DNA of 64,000 nucleotides, taken from the NCBI RefSeq assembly GCF_947179165.1, contig NC_077240.1, positions 58,848,501-58,912,500 on the forward strand. The letters run 5' to 3'. The position numbers and the translations under genes are program-made. Origin of the DNA: Solanum dulcamara. Taxonomy: Eukaryota > Streptophyta > Magnoliopsida > Solanales > Solanaceae. Below the pieces are notes generated by a model. That model was not told where the DNA came from, made no database searches, and saw only the letters and a list, made by a program, of their open reading frames with translations. This document shows positions 59,668 through 64,000 of this stretch, in pieces; the first letter of the stretch is position 1; the number at the start of each line of letters is the position of its first letter.

Positions 59668-59862
59668 CAGGTTCAAGTATCTTAGGGAGTCTAACACGCT
59701 GTATCATGTAAAGTCTTATTCATCAGCGAGAAATGCACCGCATCTATGAATGTGAGGTTATAAGGAGTCTTAGGAAATCACTTCTTTCATGATCTTATCA
59801 TGCTATAGAATTGAACTCTAAGGTTTCCTCCGCTAACGCTTTCTCTTTGAGATTTCAAAATC

Positions 59863-60840
59863 ATGCCTCCATGATAAAACCCCATTTGAAGGAATATTGT
59901 TGATGAGGAGAAACACGCTCCAAATAACCCCGTGAATGATCAAGTGTTGAATGCGGAATTTTGAACATCTTTTCAAATGTCAGCCTAGGTTGTGACTACC
60001 CAAGTAAATAGAAGGGTGGTAGATCCTCAAAATGTGACTACTCTGGCTTCAAGGGAAAGAGATTTCATGAGGATAAACCCTCACAAGTTTCATGGATCCA
60101 AGGTTGATGAGCATCCCCAAAACTTTGTAGATAAATTGTATAAGATTATCAATAAAATTGTAGTTTCTTCAGAAAAAAAGGTAGAGTTGGCGGCCTACTA
60201 AATCAAGAGTGTCACCCAAGTTTGGTATAATCAATGGAGATTGAAAAGGGTTGAAGAGGGTCGCATCGGTTGGGAAGAGTTCAAAGTTGCCTTTCTTGAT
60301 CACTTTTTTCCACTTGAGCTAAGGGAAGCAAAGGTGTTGGAGTTTATCAATATTAAGAAAGGGAGCATGAGTGTGAGAGAGTATGCCCTCAAATTCACAA
60401 AGTTGTCCAAATATGCTACTTTTTGGTAGCTGAGTCTCTTGCTCGAATGAGCAAGTTTATTTTGAGAGTATCAGACTTGGTTATGAAAGAGTACTGAACC
60501 TCTATGCTTATCAAGGAGATGGATATCTCTATGATCATTACTTATGAGGAGAAAATTTAAGAATAAAATCTCAAGGAGAAAAGTGCAAGGGAGTCCAAGA
60601 GTGCTCGGTATAAAGAAGGATTTTCTTACAACAAGTCCATTGGTGGAAATTGTCATTTTTGAAAAGGCCAAAAATGCATGGCCAAGGTTCATCAAACACT
60701 CCAGCTCCAAAATTTGAGAAAGAAAAGATGCCCAACCCTAAGGCACAAGGTGGAGCTTTAAGTGCTCAAGTCATCCTTCAATGCAATAAGTTTGGGAAAA
60801 AACATAAAGGGGAGTGATTAGAGGGTTTGGATGTTTGTTT
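59863..60840 (+). pseudogene. gag of the nested family T element, broken
   Basis: The start codon gives MPP and then two stops. Open parts: 59992-60201 with FMRINPHKFHGSKVDEHPQN and 60241-60429 with WEEFKVAFLDHFFPLELREA, KVLEF and SVREYALKFTKLSKYA. These are the retrotransposon gag domain landmarks. After a stop at 60427 the nucleocapsid part is frameshifted and the zinc knuckle is not intact. Confidence 0.82.
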
Positions 60841-61009
60841 CAAGTGAGAAAGCCCGGTTATCATGATACGAAGTGTAGAGGAGAGGTTAGGCCCCAAGTT
60901 CAGACTCAGGCTACTAGTCATCCATATCAGCGTGCTGCTACTTCGGGTGACAGTCAGTGCCAAAAAAGACTTAATGCCCTTTAAACTTGACAAGAGTTAA
61001 AGGATTCCC

Positions 61010-61380
61010 CCGATGTTATGAGTTGTATGTTGAAAGACTTTGATTTTGATGCCTATGCATTATTAGATTCGATTGATACTCTATCATTTGTTACTCCTTA
61101 TCTTGCTAGATCCTTTTTTGGTCTATACTCCGGTTGGTGATTCAGTTGTGGCTAACAGAGTCTATAGAAATTGTTCAGTTTTAGTTTTTCATAAAGTCAC
61201 CTCCGTTGATCTTGTAGAACTTAATATGACCGATTTTGATGTTATTCTCAGTATGGATTATCTTCATGCATATTATGCGACTATATGTTGTAGAACCCAT
61301 GTGGTTAAGCTTAAGTTTTCAAATGAGCCAGTCCTAAAATGGAAAGGTAGTAATTTCATATTTAAGGGTCAATTCATCTT
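61010..61380 (+). pseudogene. Protease region of the nested family T element
   Basis: ALLDSIDTLSFVTPYLA shows the protease active-site position with D-S-I-D in place of D-x-G-A/S; then VYRNCSVLVFHKVTSVDLVE, DFDVILSMDYL and HVVKLKFSNEPVLKWKG follow in an open frame (61073-61396). The end joins directly to RT-coding sequence at about 61380 because of an internal deletion. Confidence 0.75.
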
Positions 61381-61600
61381 ATGTCATTTGGACTAATGAA
61401 TGCCCCTGCGGCTTTTATGGATTTGATGAACAGGTTGTACAAAAAATACTTGGATATATTTGTGATTGTCTTCATTGATGATATTTTGATTTATTCTCAG
61501 AGTAAGGAAAACCATACCGATCATTTGAGGATTGTGTTGCAAGTTCTCAAGGACCGTCATTTGTATGCAAGTTTTGCAAATATGAATTTTGGCTAAGGTC
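61381..61600 (+). pseudogene. Reverse transcriptase, C-terminal catalytic part only
   Basis: [20 protein letters not shown], then [37 protein letters not shown]. The catalytic FIDD box is intact, but the N-terminal half of RT is missing; by comparison with 44910-45474 of the complete element about 564 bases are deleted. A stop follows at 61594. Confidence 0.82.
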
Positions 61601-61601
61601 A

Positions 61602-61871
61602 GTGGCTTTTCTTCGTCACATTGTTTCCAGAGAAGGAATTATGGTTTATCCAAAGAAAACTGAGGTAGTCAATAATTGGCCTAGACCATTGACCCCTTCC
61701 AATATTCAAAGTTTTTTGGAGTTAGACAGTTATTGTAGATGGCTTGTGGAAGGTTTCTCTTCCATTGGATCTCTCTTGACTACTTTTACCCAAATGAAGC
61801 TAAAATTCCAATGGTACGAGGAATGTGATAAAAGCTTTCAAAAGTTGAAGGATAAGCTTACCTCCACTTTC
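61602..61871 (+). pseudogene. RNase H N-terminal part, truncated
   Basis: AFLRHIVSREGIMVYPKKTE, NIQSFLELDSYCRWLVEGFS, then CDKSFQKLKDKLTS, the connection/RNase H start. Reading stops where LTR sequence begins; RNase H core and integrase are absent. Confidence 0.8.
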
Positions 61872-62571
61872 ACGATGTAGGAGTCATCAGATTCCATGTA
61901 TTATCTCGCATGATCTTATATGTCGGTCAAAGGTCATATACCACACAGTTTTAGTTGAGTTTGATTTCTTATGATGATTATGAGATTCTTTTGATGCATT
62001 AACTATTGAAGTAAGTGTCTTAATGTTTTCTTGACTTTACATAAGTTTTAAAGATATTGGTCTTGCATCCCATGATTTATATTAATATTGTCCTATGTTT
62101 ATTGTTTATGCATATTCTCATATACGTAGTTCATTCCATGAACTAAAACATACTTATAGCCTACATTGTATCATAATGTAGGGGCCGGTGGTCTTCATTC
62201 TCCTCCCGCTTGTGGCTAGAGCTTTTCATAGTTGTACTTCGATAGTGAGTTCTCATGTTCCGAGGATGTGATATTTTACTTTCATGTTGACATTCAACTA
62301 CGTTGTTACTCTTATGTTGTCATGGCTGAGAAAGGACCTCGTCTAATGCCCCCATCTAGTATTAGAGGCATGTTAGATCGTATGAGTCTATGTTTTCATT
62401 TATTCTCATTTGTGACTTATGATCTATTTGAGATGTTGTTTTCATAATATGATTCAGTCTTTATTTCATTACCATATGTATGCTCATGAATTCTAGGATA
62501 AGAGGCATGGTTGGTGTCCTTCAGAATTCTCATCATCGTATTACGACTAGGCCCTAGGTCAAGTTATGAAA
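61872..62571 (+). repeat. Partial family T LTR (3' third)
   Basis: Aligns with 58955-59651 in order (AGTCATCA(C/G)ATTCCAT to TATGAAAA), with a perfect hairpin CCTACATT/AATGTAGG (62160-62182). Followed by a primer site at 62576-62587. Confidence 0.85.
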
Positions 62572-62575
62572 AAAT

Positions 62576-62587
62576 TGGTATCAGAGC
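62576..62587 (+). promoter_or_regulatory. Primer binding site after the partial LTR
   Basis: Exact TGGTATCAGAGC; the leader that follows (to about 62746) parallels 59668-59833. Confidence 0.88.
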
Positions 62588-63089
62588 CAAGTTCAAGTAT
62601 CTTTGGGATTCTTACATACCATGTCAAGTAGAGTCTTGTTCCTCGGTGAGAAGCACACCGTATATATGAATATGAGGCTACAAGGAGTCTTATGAAATGA
62701 TTTCTTTCATGATCTTATCATTCTATAGAATTGAACTCTAAGGTTTTGTTACACCCCATACTTTTGTACCTTGGAAGGTTCTAAAGCTTTTCAAGCTTCT
62801 TAGAATTTATCATGGGATCCGGATAGTCCATAAAGCTATCAAACAACTCTAAGAAAGGGATAATGTGACACCTTATGATAGGGAAGATTGGAAATAACGG
62901 TGTAAAAATCCGGAAGAAGTTGAAGACCAAATCATGAGTAATAGGACTCGACTTACTTACGTAAGCTACCAACTTACAAATCTTACATACTTAATCTACT
63001 TGAGTACATACCAAGATTACATAGCAAGGATTACATAGGCTCGTAAAGTAAGACGAGATTACGAACCCACAAGGAGAAAAAGAGAGTGA

Positions 63090-63118
63090 CACGTGAAAGC
63101 ATAAGAGAGTGCCACGTG
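63090..63118. promoter_or_regulatory. Two G-boxes in the family L U3
   Basis: CACGTG at 63090-63095 and 63113-63118, each in a G(T/C)(A/C)CACGTGG/AA context, with ACACATGGCAG as a third, changed unit near 63136. Position matches the single G-box at 2642-2649. Confidence 0.5.
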
Positions 63119-63305
63119 GAAGCAAGGGAGAGTGACACATGGCAGAAGATAGAGCAATGGGGTGGACCCCCCACCTTTCACATGGAATCCTATGGTAGGA
63201 AGAAGGGATGTGTTGTCCCAATGATGGATTGACAAGTGTCACCACTTAGGTCTTGACATGTGTCACCACTTAGGGGTTGACATGTGTCACCCCCCTAAAG
63301 TAGCC

Positions 63306-63313
63306 TATATAAA
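63306..63313 (+). promoter_or_regulatory. TATA box of the family L LTR at the right edge
   Basis: CCTATATAAATATATG, a canonical TATA, roughly 190 bases after the G-boxes. Confidence 0.6.
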
Positions 63314-64000
63314 TATATGTTATGACTCATTCTTATCTACAAGAAATTCATTTATCTTCCTAGTTCAAGAGACTTCTAGAGATAGAAAAAAGAGAAGAAA
63401 AATCTAGAACTAGAGAGAGAGTAGGTTCGGCCAAGGAGAAAGAAAGGTAAGCCTCTGATTTTATTTCGTGAATTAATTATCTAGGGTATAACATGATATT
63501 ATGAAGATTTTATTAATGTAAATTTATGGTTTGGAGCAGTACCGAAAGGTTATCAAGCAGCCACAAAATTTTAGTCGCGCTAAAGGAACTTCCGAGGCAA
63601 GTTTTGGTGAGTTTGGAGAGTTTCGAGCAAGGTAAGGTTTTTATCTTTCAAATTTGAGTTTATCATGATGTTATAAGGTATATTACATGTCTTAAATAAG
63701 GTTGGAAGTGGAAAAATTGCATAAGTATGCTTGACATTAGAAAAAAACTAAATTGAAGTCGTCATAGCTAAATCGAAGGCATTGTGGGCCGCGGTTGTAG
63801 CTGGTTTGGTTGTGTGTTGCAGGGATGTAAATGGTTCTAAAAAGGTTGTGGTTTCTTCTGGTTTCAGCCACACGACCCCCCGTTAAGTATGGTTAAAGGT
63901 TTTATGAAATAAAGGTTAAAAACTCTATTTTGGTATTGTAGTTTTGAGCTAGTTGTTTGGAGTTGTATTTGGTAATGTTGAAGTGATTTATTTATATATA

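Larger units (their letters stand above)
57358..62746 (+). mobile_element. Family T element nested in gag of the previous one; rearranged LTR-interior-partial LTR-leader
   Basis: Full 5' LTR 57358-59651, primer site 59656-59667, gag, protease, shortened RT, start of RNase H, then at about 61872 a jump to the middle of an LTR (61872-62571) followed by a second primer site and leader up to 62746, where a family L LTR is inserted. A primer site after the second LTR means that this LTR had its own interior, as in LTR-interior-LTR-interior arrays made by unequal recombination, later shortened by deletion. Confidence 0.8.
62747..64000 (+). repeat. Family L LTR, continues past the window
   Basis: TGTTACACCCCATACTTTTG at 62747 aligns with 2210 onward (ACCTTGGAA, CTATCAAACAACTCTAAG, GGGAAGATTGGAAATA) and continues through the TATA box and the GGTAAGCCTCTGATTTT and CGAGCAAGGTAAGG segments to the right edge. 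Whether it is a 5', 3' or solo LTR cannot be told. It interrupts the family T leader. Confidence 0.88.

Overview
The window looks like plant nuclear heterochromatin, most likely from a Solanaceae genome (tomato, potato or pepper type; this is an inference from the look of the long-LTR Ty3-gypsy families and of one peptide gene, not from a search). It is AT-rich and more than 90% of it can be assigned to LTR retrotransposons nested in one another. Their coding parts are mostly broken. No bacterial-type operon, tRNA gene or CRISPR array was seen. I recognise one probable host gene: a single-exon CLE-family peptide precursor at 17465-17722, with a TATA box upstream, in a non-LTR island at about 16882-18442.

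Three families dominate. (1) Family L has unusually long LTRs (3.2-3.6 kb) that begin TGTTACACCCC and end GTGACA/ATGACA, an initiator-Met type primer binding site, and a purine tract of the AAAGGGGGGAAGGA type. It is present as a copy with a 1.5 kb non-coding interior (window start to 5796, LARD-like), an 11.1 kb minus-strand copy with decayed pol (19124-30238), and an LTR running off the right edge (62747-64000). Both copies with a readable interior contain a 5S rRNA-derived sequence, in different places and in opposite relative orientations. (2) Family T has 2.1-2.3 kb LTRs starting TGTAAGACC/TGTGAGACC and a Tekay/Del-like gag-pol. It gives a complete element with intact 5-bp target duplication (40108-50263), a second one whose gag is interrupted by a third (54358-62746), and many solo or truncated LTRs on both strands. 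(3) A third gypsy family (LTR start TGTAACACCC) leaves minus-strand LTRs at 7833-9563 and 52855-54136. A Ty1-copia remnant lies at about 50650-52850.

Layout: 1-5796 family L LARD; 5797-13695 stacked truncated LTRs; 14001-16881 candidate solo LTR with a 30-bp minisatellite; 16882-18442 CLE gene island; 18443-31390 a family T minus LTR split by the 11.1 kb family L element; 31391-32530 island continuation, gypsy integrase fragment and shared repeat; 32534-39006 a family T LTR hosting two nested solo LTRs, each with a 5-bp target duplication; 39007-40107 degenerate sequence; 40108-50263 family T element with a mitochondrial-looking insert in its 5' LTR; 50264-54357 degenerate repeat, copia remnant and minus LTRs; 54358-62746 nested family T elements; 62747-64000 family L LTR.

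Most interesting: the two 5S captures in family L, the TDIF-like CLE gene, a covarying hairpin kept in at least ten family T LTRs on both strands, near-palindromic word arrays in the U3 regions, and a post-insertion organelle-like insert flanked by a 134-bp duplication. Coordinates of repeat edges were read by eye and may be off by a few bases; edges described as truncated are approximate.
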